Origin: Chloroflexi bacterium HGW-Chloroflexi-9
Lineage (GTDB): Bacteria > Chloroflexota > Dehalococcoidia > UBA2979
Direction: 5' to 3'
DNA length: 37,202 bases
Assembly: GCA_002840675.1 (NCBI GenBank)
Contig: PHBR01000009.1
Span: 1-37,202, forward strand
A model generated the notes under the pieces. It saw only the letters and a program-made list of their open reading frames with translations. It was not told the origin of the DNA and did no database searches. Shown here one piece after another: positions 21,116-30,457 of this stretch. Numbering within the stretch: the first letter of the stretch is position 1; every line of letters starts with the position of its first letter. Position numbers and translations under genes: made by a program.

Positions 21116-22216
21116 GTGACGGTGACGCGCTCCCGCCACGCCGTGCACTTCGGTGTCCTCACCTCTCTCTTTCTGCTCATCGTCGGCATCGGTGCCTTCC
21201 CGGTCCCGACAACCGAGGCGGCTAGCACCCCGGTGCTGCGCGCCGACCGCTTCACCCTCCCCGGCCTCGCCGCCTCCGTCCCCACCGCCGGCGCCACCTC
21301 GCTCTCGGCCGGCCCCGTGCCGCTGACCGTCGTGGTCCCGCCATCCGTGGCGGATGCGCTGCTCCAGGGTGACAACCGTGCGCTGAACGCCCGCGCGCAA
21401 CTTGCCGCGCTACAGGAGAACTCGTCGCAGGCCTCGGGCGGCGTCGATAACGGCACCAGCAACGAGCGCATCCCGATCTTCTTTGAGTACGAGGTTCAGG
21501 CCGGCGACACGATCTCTGGCATCGCTTCCCGCTTCGGCGTGTCCCCGTCCTCCATCACCTGGAACAACGTGGACGTGCTGAGCGACACCGACCTCCTGCA
21601 GCTCGGGATGAAATTGCAGATCCCGAGCGTGGACGGCATCATCCACTCGGTCCGCGTCGGTGAGACGGTGACCGCAATCTCGGCGCGGTATGACGCCGAC
21701 TGGCAGGACGTGGTCGCCTTCCGCGCGAACGGCCTGGACGGTGACCCGAACAACATCCGCGAGGGCTCGCTGATCCTGGTGCCGGGTGGCCGCAAGGTGC
21801 CGCTGGCGCCCGCGCCCTCACTCCCGGTGGTGGCGCCGGTCGGGAACGGTGGCAGCGGCTGGATCTGGCCCTCGGGTGGTCTGTTGACCTCCGCCTTTGG
21901 CCCGTCGCACCCGCTCGGGATCGACCTTGCGATGTCGTCCGGGAGCGCCATCGCCGCCGCCAAGTCCGGCCAGGTTACGTTCGCGGGTGGCAACCCCTGC
22001 TGTTCGTATGGCTTCCACATCATCGTCGACCACGGCGATGGCTATGAGACCGTCTACGCGCACCTCTCCGACTTCGCGGTTGGCAACGGCCAGTTCGTGA
22101 ACGCCGGTGACATCATTGGCTTCAGCGGCAACTCCGGCCGCTCCACCGGCCCGCACCTGCACTTCGAGGTCAGGCGTAACGGCTCCTACTTGGATCCGCT
22201 CACCTTCTTGCCGTAG
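21116..22216 (+). CDS. Secreted M23 peptidase with two LysM domains
   Basis: GTG start and signal peptide. LysM repeats YEVQAGDTISGIASRFGVSPSSITWNN and HSVRVGETVTAISARYDADWQDVVAFRAN. M23 domain with GPHLHFEVR. Confidence 0.92.
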   Translation: MTVTRSRHAVHFGVLTSLFLLIVGIGAFPVPTTEAASTPVLRADRFTLPGLAASVPTAGATSLSAGPVPLTVVVPPSVADALLQGDNRALNARAQLAALQENSSQASGGVDNGTSNERIPIFFEYEVQAGDTISGIASRFGVSPSSITWNNVDVLSDTDLLQLGMKLQIPSVDGIIHSVRVGETVTAISARYDADWQDVVAFRANGLDGDPNNIREGSLILVPGGRKVPLAPAPSLPVVAPVGNGGSGWIWPSGGLLTSAFGPSHPLGIDLAMSSGSAIAAAKSGQVTFAGGNPCCSYGFHIIVDHGDGYETVYAHLSDFAVGNGQFVNAGDIIGFSGNSGRSTGPHLHFEVRRNGSYLDPLTFLP

Positions 22217-22240
22217 CCACGGCCGGTACCCACGACACGA

Positions 22241-22266
22241 AAGAGGCGCCCCGCAGGGCGCCTCTT
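22241..22266. terminator. Bidirectional terminator between convergent genes
   Basis: AAGAGGCGCCC-cgca-GGGCGCCTCTT, perfect 11-bp stem. Confidence 0.85.
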
Positions 22267-22297
22267 CGCTTCGGTCATCTCGCGTCGAAAGGGTCGG

Positions 22298-22936
22298 CTA
22301 GGCGCGCGCCTCCAGCAGGACGATGCGGCGCGTCTCACCATCGAAGGAGCGGGAGTTGATGGTGAAGCGGCTGACCGGTTCCTCCGGGGTGCCGCCCAGC
22401 GCGCGGACGAAGGTCTTCAGCGCCGCCTCGTCGGACGGCTCGTAGCCGACCGGGATCACGATCGAGGGCTCCATCGCGCGGACCGCCTTCGCGGCGTCCT
22501 CCGGCGCGAGCGTGTCCGGCAGGGCGATCGGCACGATCACGATGTCGGCGCGGGTCAACAGGTCGAGTTGCGCCGTGGTGAGCGGCGTCCCCAGTCCGCC
22601 CAGGTGCGCGACGCGCATCTGCTCGGCCTCGAAGAGCCAGAGAGTGCTGGCCAGAGCGGCCGGGTCGCCCTCGCCGCGGAGCCAGCCGCGGACGGACTCG
22701 ACCTGCACACCGCGGATCTCGTATTCGCCGGGGCCCACCAGGATCATCGGCTCGCCGTCCGCCGGCGCCACGCCGGCGGTGCCGTTCCGCATGGGGTCGT
22801 CGTGGCTGATGGTGATGATGTGGGCGTCCGGCCGGCCCATCGTCCCGCCGATGCTCTTGGTGTACGGGTCCATGACCACGGCGGCGGTGCGCGTGCGCAT
22901 GCGCGTTGCGGCGTACCCGAGCCAGGTCAAATCCAT
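22298..22936 (-). CDS. Beta-lactamase-fold (MBL/UPF0173-like) protein with degenerate metal motif
   Basis: MDLTWLGYAATRMRT...VVMDPYTKSIGG...DAHIITISHDDPMRNG; fold pattern kept, HxHxDH absent. Confidence 0.75.
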   Translation of the reverse strand: MDLTWLGYAATRMRTRTAAVVMDPYTKSIGGTMGRPDAHIITISHDDPMRNGTAGVAPADGEPMILVGPGEYEIRGVQVESVRGWLRGEGDPAALASTLWLFEAEQMRVAHLGGLGTPLTTAQLDLLTRADIVIVPIALPDTLAPEDAAKAVRAMEPSIVIPVGYEPSDEAALKTFVRALGGTPEEPVSRFTINSRSFDGETRRIVLLEARA

Positions 22937-23018
22937 GAAGCCTCCGGAGATGCAGGGGATTGAGGAATCGTACCGACGGCCCCGGACTCAGGCCACCGCG
23001 CGCCCTGAGCCGGAGCGG

Positions 23019-24053
23019 TCAGGCGCCCGCGGAGCGGGCGGCCGAGGCGGCGACGAGGCGACGAGAGCCAACGCCGGCCCACTCGATCACCATCGCGCCC
23101 CAGGAGAGGCCACCTCCGAACGAGGCGAAGAGCACGCGATCGCCGGGCTTCAGCCGGCCTTCCGCTTCCGCCTCGGCCAGTGCGATCGGGATCGTGGCGC
23201 TGGACGTATTCCCGTAGCGGTCTACGTTCACGTAGACCCGGTCCATCGGGAGCCCCAGGCGGTCGGACATGGCGGTGATGATGCGCATGTTGGCCTGGTG
23301 CGGCACGGCGAGGGCGATGTCGTCCACGGTGAGGCCCGCGCGGGCGATCACCTCGGTCGCGGAGTCGCACATCATGGTGACGGCCTGGCGGAAGACCGCG
23401 CGCCCGTCCATGATGATCTTCGCCTCCTGCTGCAGTCCGTCGACCAGTGGCGAGCACGGGCCGTGCGAGTACAGGAGCCCCGCCTGGCTGCCGTCCGAGC
23501 GCAGGAGGAGCGAGTCGATCGAGCCGGGCTCGCCGGGCACCGCACGCTCCAGGACCACTGCGCCGGCGCCGTCGCCGAAGAGCACGCAGGTGCCTCGGTC
23601 GGTCCAGTCCACGATCCGGGAGAGCGTCTCGGCGCCCACCACCAGCACGCGCTCCGCGCTGCCGGTGGCGATGAACTGCGCGCCGGTGGCGAGCCCGGAC
23701 AGGAATCCGACGCAGGCAGCGTTCACGTCAAAGGCGCCCGCGTGGGTGGCGCCGATGGCGTTCTGGATTGCGGAGGCGGTCGCCGGGAACAGCCCGTCCG
23801 GGGTGCATGTGCCGGTAATCACGAGGTCGATCTCCGCGCCGGTGATCCCGGCGGAGGCCAGGGCGCGTCGCGCCGCCTCCGTGCCCATGCTGCTGGTGGT
23901 CTCGTGGGGGGCGGCGATGCGCCGCTCGCGGATGCCGGTGCGCTCCACGATCCACTCGCTGGAGGTCTCGACCGTGGCCTCGAGCTCTTCGTTCGTCATG
24001 ACGCGTTCCGGCACATAGCGACCGACGCCAGAGATCCGTGCCGCCAGCGTCAT
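23019..24053 (-). CDS. fabH: Beta-ketoacyl-ACP synthase III (FabH-like)
   Basis: MTLAARISGVGRYVPERVMTNEELE, DVNAACVGFLSGL active-site Cys, VPHQANMRI and GNTSSATIPIAL. Confidence 0.93.
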   Translation of the reverse strand: MTLAARISGVGRYVPERVMTNEELEATVETSSEWIVERTGIRERRIAAPHETTSSMGTEAARRALASAGITGAEIDLVITGTCTPDGLFPATASAIQNAIGATHAGAFDVNAACVGFLSGLATGAQFIATGSAERVLVVGAETLSRIVDWTDRGTCVLFGDGAGAVVLERAVPGEPGSIDSLLLRSDGSQAGLLYSHGPCSPLVDGLQQEAKIIMDGRAVFRQAVTMMCDSATEVIARAGLTVDDIALAVPHQANMRIITAMSDRLGLPMDRVYVNVDRYGNTSSATIPIALAEAEAEGRLKPGDRVLFASFGGGLSWGAMVIEWAGVGSRRLVAASAARSAGA

Positions 24054-24733
24054 TGACGAGTCCTCTCGCGGCTCCCCGATCCGGCGCTGTCCTCTGCCAG
24101 GTCGGCGAGCAGCGCATGCAGTTCGCGGAGCGTGCGGTGGTGCAGTGCCTTCACTGCGCCCTCCGTCCGGCCCATCATACGTCCGATCTCGGCGTTCGTT
24201 CTTCCATCCACGTACTTGAGCGCGATCAGTTCCTGGCGCTCCGGGGGGAGCGAGGAAATGGCGGCGCGTACCTGCGCGATCACTTCGTTCTGCTCCAGGG
24301 AGGACTCCGGCCCGGGCACAGTGGAGGCCACCTCCATCGCCGCGTCCAGCGCGGCGGTGGCCGGCCGCCGGCCGCGGTCCCGGTACCAGTTCACCAGCAG
24401 GTTGTGGGCGATGCTCATCAGCCAGGAGGAGAACCCCGCCCCGCGGCCCCGGTACTGCTCCAGGCTGGCGAGGGCGTTCAGGAATACGCGCGAGGTCAGC
24501 TCCTCCGCCTCTGCCGGGTCGGACGTGCGGGCGAGGAGGTAGCGGTAGACGCGGGTCGCGTGGGCCTCGTAGAGCGCCGAGAAGGCGGAGCGGTCCTCCA
24601 GGGCGCGCTCCGCCAGGCGCTCGTCCTGCTCGTCGCGGGCACGAGGTGGTCGTTCGGCGGCCGGGCGGCCGGTGCGGCGGGGGCGAGGGGCGGGCTGGGA
24701 CGTCTTCGGCCTCCATCGTCGCGACCCTCCCAC
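24050..24733 (-). CDS. RNA polymerase sigma factor, sigma-70 family (ECF-type)
   Basis: FSALYEAHATRVYRYLLARTSDPAEAEELTSRVFLNAL region 2; LPPERQELIALKYVDGRTNAEIGRMMGRTEGAVKALHHRTLREL region 4. Stop overlaps the fabH start. Confidence 0.9.
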   Translation of the reverse strand: MGGSRRWRPKTSQPAPRPRRTGRPAAERPPRARDEQDERLAERALEDRSAFSALYEAHATRVYRYLLARTSDPAEAEELTSRVFLNALASLEQYRGRGAGFSSWLMSIAHNLLVNWYRDRGRRPATAALDAAMEVASTVPGPESSLEQNEVIAQVRAAISSLPPERQELIALKYVDGRTNAEIGRMMGRTEGAVKALHHRTLRELHALLADLAEDSAGSGSRERTRQ

Positions 24734-24789
24734 CGGGGAAGGTGGGGCCGCGCCCGCGCCCCCGAGTATAGGGAGTCGCCGGTCCAGGA

Positions 24790-24819
24790 TTGACCCCCGG
24801 AGGGGAGCCTGAATACAAT
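24790..24819 (+). promoter_or_regulatory. Promoter of the hrcA operon
   Basis: TTGACC (24790-24795), 18-nt spacer, TACAAT (24814-24819), immediately upstream of CIRCE. Confidence 0.75.
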
Positions 24820-24830
24820 CGAAAGGCGAT

Positions 24831-24857
24831 TTAGCACTCTCATGGCGAGAGTGCTAA
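24831..24857. promoter_or_regulatory. CIRCE element (HrcA operator)
   Basis: TTAGCACTC-TCATGGCGA-GAGTGCTAA, exact TTAGCACTC-N9-GAGTGCTAA, directly upstream of hrcA. Confidence 0.97.
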
Positions 24858-24869
24858 CGGAGGACAGAG

Positions 24870-25883
24870 GTGCTGACCGACCGTCAGTCCGCGATTCTGG
24901 GCATGGTGGTCGACGAGTACGTCGAGACCGCCGAACCGGTGTCGTCGCGCGCCCTCGTGGACCGGCATCGCTTGGAGATCTCCAGCGCGACGATCCGGAA
25001 CGAGATGGCCCGGCTGGAGCGGGAGGGGTACATCACCCACCCATACACCTCCGCCGGCCGCATCCCCTCTGACCTGGGCTATCGTTTCTACGTCGAAGCC
25101 CTCATGTCCGAGGCCCCGGTTGCCCTGGATGAGCGGCGCACCGTGGAGCACCAGCTCCACCAGGTGGCCGGCGGCCTGGACGAATGGCTCAGCCTGACGG
25201 CGACGATCCTCTCCTCGCTGGTCGGCAACGTCGCCGTCGTCACCCGCCCTCGTACCTCCACCGCGCGACTCCGGCACGCGCAGCTCGTAGAGCTGTCGCG
25301 GGACACCGCGCTGCTGGTGTCCGTGATGGACGACGGCCGGGTCCGCCAGCGCATCCTGCAGCAGCGCCAGCCGGTGACGCAGGACCAGTTGAACGCCCGC
25401 GCCACGCGCCTGAACGGGCTGCTGGCCGGCGCGGACGCCGCCAACGTGCGCGACCGCCTCGTGGGCCTCGAAGACCCGGATGAGGTGGCGACGGCACGGG
25501 CGGTGGCGGAATCGATCGAAGAACTGCGGATCGCCGAAGAGACGTTCCTGGACGGCCTCAACATGGCGCTCCGGCAGCCGGAGTTCTCGGACGTAGACCG
25601 GATGCTGGAGGCGGTGACGCAGCTCCAGGCGTACCGGCTGCGCGGACTGCTGGAGTCCACCGTGGATGACCACATGGGCAGCACCCGCGTGATCATCGGC
25701 CAGGAGAACCCGGACACCGGACTGCAGGATTGGAGCGTGGTGGTGTCCCGGTACGGGGACACGGACGCCGCAGGCGTGGTGGCCGTGATTGGCCCCACGC
25801 GCATGGCGTACCAGCGCACCATCCCGCGCGTCCGATACATCGCGTCGCTGATGGGGCAGATCCTCCGCGACGTAGGCCAGTAA
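24870..25883 (+). CDS. hrcA: Heat-inducible transcription repressor HrcA
   Basis: LTDRQSAILGMVVDEYVETAEPVSSRAL, ISSATIRNEMARLEREGYITHPYTSAGRIPSDLGYRFYV. CIRCE just upstream. Confidence 0.97.
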   Translation: MLTDRQSAILGMVVDEYVETAEPVSSRALVDRHRLEISSATIRNEMARLEREGYITHPYTSAGRIPSDLGYRFYVEALMSEAPVALDERRTVEHQLHQVAGGLDEWLSLTATILSSLVGNVAVVTRPRTSTARLRHAQLVELSRDTALLVSVMDDGRVRQRILQQRQPVTQDQLNARATRLNGLLAGADAANVRDRLVGLEDPDEVATARAVAESIEELRIAEETFLDGLNMALRQPEFSDVDRMLEAVTQLQAYRLRGLLESTVDDHMGSTRVIIGQENPDTGLQDWSVVVSRYGDTDAAGVVAVIGPTRMAYQRTIPRVRYIASLMGQILRDVGQ

Positions 25884-25948
25884 GAGACACCACCCGCACC
25901 GCGCGACTCCTTCGCCGGGCGGCGCGGGGGAGCCTGGTGAGGAACACG

Positions 25949-26476
25949 ATGACCGACGAACACACGGCCCCGGCCGCACCAGAGGAGCCGCTTCCCGCGG
26001 AATCCTCCGAGGCCGCCGCTTCCGGGCCCGATGACCTGGGCCGCGAACTGGAGGCGGCCCGCGCGCGCGAAGCGCGGGCGCTGGCGGACTACCAGAACCT
26101 GCTCCGCCGCGCCCGCGAGGAGCGCGCGGAGGTGGGCCGGGTCGCCGTGGCAGATGCCGTTTCCGGCTTCCTCCCCGCGATCGATGACCTCGAGCGGGCG
26201 GTGGAGTCCGCGCCGGAGGACGTGCGCGACCACCCCTGGGCGGAAGGCGTGCGGCTGGTGCTGCAGGGCTTCCGCCGGGCGCTGGAGCAGCGCGGCGTGG
26301 AGGAGATCCACGCGCTGCACCAGCCGTTCGACCCGAACAAGCACGAGGCCGTGGGCCAGGCGCCCGGGCCCGAGAACGAGGTGGTGCACCTGGTCCGCCG
26401 CGGCTACGCGGTGCAGGACCGGGTGATCCGCCCGGCGATGGTGATGGTAGGGAACGGCGAGGGCGCGACTACATAA
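25949..26476 (+). CDS. grpE: Nucleotide exchange factor GrpE
   Basis: [38 protein letters not shown]...[22 protein letters not shown]. Start ATG 25949 (GTG 25937 possible). Confidence 0.93.
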   Translation: MTDEHTAPAAPEEPLPAESSEAAASGPDDLGRELEAARAREARALADYQNLLRRAREERAEVGRVAVADAVSGFLPAIDDLERAVESAPEDVRDHPWAEGVRLVLQGFRRALEQRGVEEIHALHQPFDPNKHEAVGQAPGPENEVVHLVRRGYAVQDRVIRPAMVMVGNGEGATT

Positions 26477-26540
26477 CGCGCATCCCGCTCCCTACCAGGA
26501 AGACAACGAACCGCCGCAGCGCGGGGAAAAGAAGGACAGC

Positions 26541-28436
26541 ATGGGTAAGGTGATTGGCATCGACCTCGGCACGACGAACTCGTGCGTGGCGGTGATGGAG
26601 GGCGGCGAGCCCCGCGTCATCGCGAACGCCGAGGGTGGCCGCACGACGCCGTCCATGGTGGCGATCGCCAAGAACGGCGAGCGCCTGGTCGGCACGGTCG
26701 CGAAGCGCCAGTCCGTGACCAACTCGGACAACACGGTCTATTCCGTGAAGCGCCTGATGGGCCGCCGTTTCGATGACGAAGAGGTCGTCCGCCTGAAGCG
26801 CGTGGCCGGCTTCGGCCTCATCCGCCGCGACAACGGCGATGCCGGCGTGGAGATGGGCGGCAAGCAGTACTCGCCCCCCGAGATCAGCGCCATGATCCTG
26901 CAGAAGCTGAAGGCGGACGCGGAAGCGTACCTGGGCGAAACCGTGACGGAGGCCGTGATCACGGTTCCCGCCTACTTCAACGACGCCCAGCGCCAGGCCA
27001 CCCGTGACTCCGGCCGCATCGCCGGCCTCGAGGTGCTGCGCATCATCAACGAGCCGACCGCCGCGGCGCTCGCGTACGGCCTGGACAAGAAGAACGACGA
27101 GCTGATCGCGGTCTACGACCTTGGCGGCGGCACGTTCGACATCTCGATCCTCGAGATCGGGGACGGCACCTTCCAGGTGAAGGCGACGAATGGCGACACC
27201 TTCCTGGGTGGCGACGACTTCGACAACGTCGTCATCGACCACCTCGTGTCGGAGTTCAAGCGCGACCAGGGGATCGACCTGTCGCAGGACCGGATGGCGC
27301 TACAGCGCCTGAAGGAAGCGGCGGAGAAGGCGAAGATCGAGCTCTCCTCCGCGCAGGCCACGGAGATCAACCTCCCGTTCATCACCGCGGACGCCAGCGG
27401 CCCGAAGCACCTGGTGCTGACGCTGACCCGCTCCCAGTTCGAGCAGCTCGTCATGCCGCTCGTGGAGCGCACGCTCGCCCCGGTGAAGCAGGCGCTGGAG
27501 GACGCTGGCGTCGCCGCCTCCGCGGTGGACGAGGTGGTCCTGGTGGGCGGCATGACCCGCATGCCCCTCGTGCAGAAGCGCGTGGAGGAGTTCTTCGGCA
27601 AGGAGCCGCACCGCGGCGTGAACCCGGACGAGGTCGTCGCCATCGGCGCGGCGATCCAGGCCGGCGTGCTCAAGGGCGAGGTCAAGGACGTCCTGCTGCT
27701 GGACGTGACCCCGCTCACGCTTGGCATCGAGACGCTCGGCGGCGTGATGACGCCGATCATCGAGCGCAACACGACGATCCCGACCAGCGCGTCGCAGGTG
27801 TTCTCCACGGCGAGCGACAACCAGCCCTCGGTGGAGATCCACGTCCTCCAGGGCGAGCGCACCATGGCGGGCGACAACAAGTCGCTGGCCCGGTTCATCC
27901 TGGACGGCATCCTCCCCGCGCCGCGAGGCGTCCCGCAGGTGGAGGTGACGTTCGATATCGACGCGAACGGCATGGTGAAGGTGTCCGCGGCGGACAAGGC
28001 CACGGGCAAGCAGCAGCACATCACCATCCAGGCCTCCAGCGGCCTGTCCGACGACGAGGTGCAGCGCCTGAAGCGCGACGCCGAGCAGCACGCGGACGAG
28101 GACGCGAAGAAGCGCACCCTCGCGGAGTCACGCAACAGCGCGGACTCGCTGGCGTACGCCGCGGAGAAGATGCTGCGTGATAACGCGGAGATCGTGACCG
28201 CGGAGCAGAAGCAGCAGGTGGAGACCGCGATCGCGGAGGTCCGCACCGCCCTCGGCGGCGAGGACGCGGACGAGATGAACGCGAAGACGGAGGCGCTGTC
28301 GGCGGCCATGCAGGCCGTGGGCGCCGCCATCTACTCCAAGCAGCAGGCCCAGAACGCCCCCGGCGCCGGCGGCGACGCGGGTCCGGACGCGCCCGAGGAG
28401 GCCAGCACGATCGAGGGCGAGTTCCGGGAGGTCTAG
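26541..28436 (+). CDS. dnaK: Chaperone DnaK (Hsp70)
   Basis: [48 protein letters not shown]. Confidence 0.98.
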   Translation: MGKVIGIDLGTTNSCVAVMEGGEPRVIANAEGGRTTPSMVAIAKNGERLVGTVAKRQSVTNSDNTVYSVKRLMGRRFDDEEVVRLKRVAGFGLIRRDNGDAGVEMGGKQYSPPEISAMILQKLKADAEAYLGETVTEAVITVPAYFNDAQRQATRDSGRIAGLEVLRIINEPTAAALAYGLDKKNDELIAVYDLGGGTFDISILEIGDGTFQVKATNGDTFLGGDDFDNVVIDHLVSEFKRDQGIDLSQDRMALQRLKEAAEKAKIELSSAQATEINLPFITADASGPKHLVLTLTRSQFEQLVMPLVERTLAPVKQALEDAGVAASAVDEVVLVGGMTRMPLVQKRVEEFFGKEPHRGVNPDEVVAIGAAIQAGVLKGEVKDVLLLDVTPLTLGIETLGGVMTPIIERNTTIPTSASQVFSTASDNQPSVEIHVLQGERTMAGDNKSLARFILDGILPAPRGVPQVEVTFDIDANGMVKVSAADKATGKQQHITIQASSGLSDDEVQRLKRDAEQHADEDAKKRTLAESRNSADSLAYAAEKMLRDNAEIVTAEQKQQVETAIAEVRTALGGEDADEMNAKTEALSAAMQAVGAAIYSKQQAQNAPGAGGDAGPDAPEEASTIEGEFREV

Positions 28437-28460
28437 CCTCCTGCCGGCAGTTGAACCCAA

Positions 28461-28499
28461 CGGACGCCTCGCTGATGTATACCGTCGGCGGGGCGTCCG
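28461..28499 (+). terminator. Hairpin between dnaK and the phosphatase gene
   Basis: CGGACGCC (28461-28468) pairs with GGCGTCCG (28492-28499). Confidence 0.45.
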
Positions 28500-28560
28500 G
28501 CTGCCGGCCAGCGTGCCGAGGGCAACGGGGGGCGCGCCGAGGGGCAATGGGGGAACGGCG

Positions 28561-29304
28561 ATGAGCCAGTACGAGCGGCACTTCGACTTCGAGCAGGTCT
28601 ACAACTTCCGTGACCTGGGCGGCTACGACACTGCCGACGGCCGCACCGTGCGCTGGCGGCGGCTCTTCCGCTCCGCCGAGCACCAGCGCATGCAGCCGCA
28701 CGAGGTCGAGCGGCTCCGCGCCGAGGTGCCGCTCCGCACCGTGATCGACTTTCGCAGCGAGGCGGAGGCCGGCGACCCGCGTGGCGTGGGCGCGCTCTGC
28801 ACCGTGGAGGTCACCCGCCACCATTTCCCCATGGGTAACGCGGACGCGAAATTCGCCGCCCGGTCGGAGGGCGCGTGGGACCCGGGCTACGTGGACATGC
28901 TGGAGCGGCACGGGCAGGCGTGGGCGACGGCCTTCGCGCTCCTCGGGCGGGACGAGACCTACCCGGCGGTCTTCCACTGCGTGACCGGCAAGGACCGCAC
29001 CGGGGTGTTCGCGGCGCTGCTGTTGGACGCCCTCGGCGTGGACGAGGCGACGATCCTGGAGGATTTCGCGCTGTCGCAGGTGGCCATGGACACGCTGGTC
29101 GCCCGGTTACGCGCCCGGGGCGTGATCAGGCCGGACGAGGCGCCGAACCCGGCGCTGGGCGTCCCACGGCCGGCGATGGCGGAGATGCTGGCGGCGCTGC
29201 GCGAGCGGCACGGGGGTGCTCGGGCGTTCCTGCGGGCGCAGGGCGTGAACGACGCCATATTCGACGCGGTCGCCGCCCAACTGCTGGAGGAGCGCCGCCG
29301 GTAA
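28561..29304 (+). CDS. Tyrosine/dual-specificity protein phosphatase-like protein
   Basis: [22 protein letters not shown] matches the HCx5R P-loop (HCxxGKDRTG). N-terminal [26 protein letters not shown]. Confidence 0.9.
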   Translation: MSQYERHFDFEQVYNFRDLGGYDTADGRTVRWRRLFRSAEHQRMQPHEVERLRAEVPLRTVIDFRSEAEAGDPRGVGALCTVEVTRHHFPMGNADAKFAARSEGAWDPGYVDMLERHGQAWATAFALLGRDETYPAVFHCVTGKDRTGVFAALLLDALGVDEATILEDFALSQVAMDTLVARLRARGVIRPDEAPNPALGVPRPAMAEMLAALRERHGGARAFLRAQGVNDAIFDAVAAQLLEERRR

Positions 29305-29332
29305 CGAGGCGTGGCGGTACGATGGATGTTCG

Positions 29333-30454
29333 ATGACGACCAACTCCACCGGCAACGCCGACCTGTACGGGGTCCTGGGTGTCCCGCGCGATGCGAGCGC
29401 GGACGACATTAAGAAGGCCTTCCGCCGCCTGGCGATGCAGTACCACCCGGACCGCAACAAAGAGGCCACCGCCGAGTCGAAGTTCAAGGAAGTCAACGCC
29501 GCCTACGAGGTGCTCTCCGACCCGGAGAAGCGCTCGCGGTACGACCGCTTCGGCGCCGCCGGCGTCGGTGGCGCTCAGGGCTTCCAGGGGCACGAGGGCT
29601 TCGGCGGCTTCGGCGATATCTTCGATGCGTTCTTCCGCGGCACGGGCACGCGCCGCGCCGGCCCGCAGCCGGGCTCCGATCTGCACGCGACGCTCACGAT
29701 CACCCTCGAAGAGGCGGTCGCCGGCACGGAGCACGAGCTGTCGTTCGAGCGCGTCGAGCGGTGCCCGGACTGCCGCGCGACGGGGCAGGCGGGCGCGACC
29801 GAGAAGCCGCAGTGCACCGAATGCCAGGGCGCGGGCGAGATCCGGCGCGTGCAGCAGTCGCTCTTCGGGCAGTTCGTGAACGTGGCCACGTGCAACCGCT
29901 GCCGCGGCGAGGGCACGATCGTGAGCGACCCGTGCAAGACCTGCCGGGGCCAGGGCATGCGCCGCGTGCCGGTGACCCGCTCCGTGAAGGTGCCCGCCGG
30001 CGTCGACACCGGCTCCCAGATGCGCATCGCCGGCGAAGGCGACCACGGCCCGCGCGGTGGCCCGCCCGGCCACCTCTACATCGAACTCAACGTCGCGCAG
30101 CACGAGGTATTCAAGCGCGTCGACGACGACCTGATCTACGACCTGGCGCTGAACATCGCCCAGGCCTCGCTCGGCACGGACGTCCAGGTCCCGACGATCG
30201 AGGGCGACCCGGTCGAACTCAAACTGAAGCCGGGCGTCCAGCACGGCGAGGTGCATGTGATCCGCGGCCGCGGCGTCCCGCACCTGCGCGGCTCCACTCG
30301 CGGCGACCTGCTGGTGCGCACCTACGTGGTGACGCCGACGAAACTGTCCGGCGACCAGAAGGAACTCCTGCGCCGCCTCGCGGAGTCGCTTGGCACGCCG
30401 GACGTGCCCGAAGACCCGTCCGTCTTCGAGCGCATCAAGAGCGCGTTCACCTAG
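29333..30454 (+). CDS. dnaJ: Chaperone DnaJ
   Basis: J-domain with HPD ([12 protein letters not shown]). Four CxxC zinc repeats ([32 protein letters not shown]). Confidence 0.97.
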   Translation: MTTNSTGNADLYGVLGVPRDASADDIKKAFRRLAMQYHPDRNKEATAESKFKEVNAAYEVLSDPEKRSRYDRFGAAGVGGAQGFQGHEGFGGFGDIFDAFFRGTGTRRAGPQPGSDLHATLTITLEEAVAGTEHELSFERVERCPDCRATGQAGATEKPQCTECQGAGEIRRVQQSLFGQFVNVATCNRCRGEGTIVSDPCKTCRGQGMRRVPVTRSVKVPAGVDTGSQMRIAGEGDHGPRGGPPGHLYIELNVAQHEVFKRVDDDLIYDLALNIAQASLGTDVQVPTIEGDPVELKLKPGVQHGEVHVIRGRGVPHLRGSTRGDLLVRTYVVTPTKLSGDQKELLRRLAESLGTPDVPEDPSVFERIKSAFT

Positions 30455-30457
30455 CGC

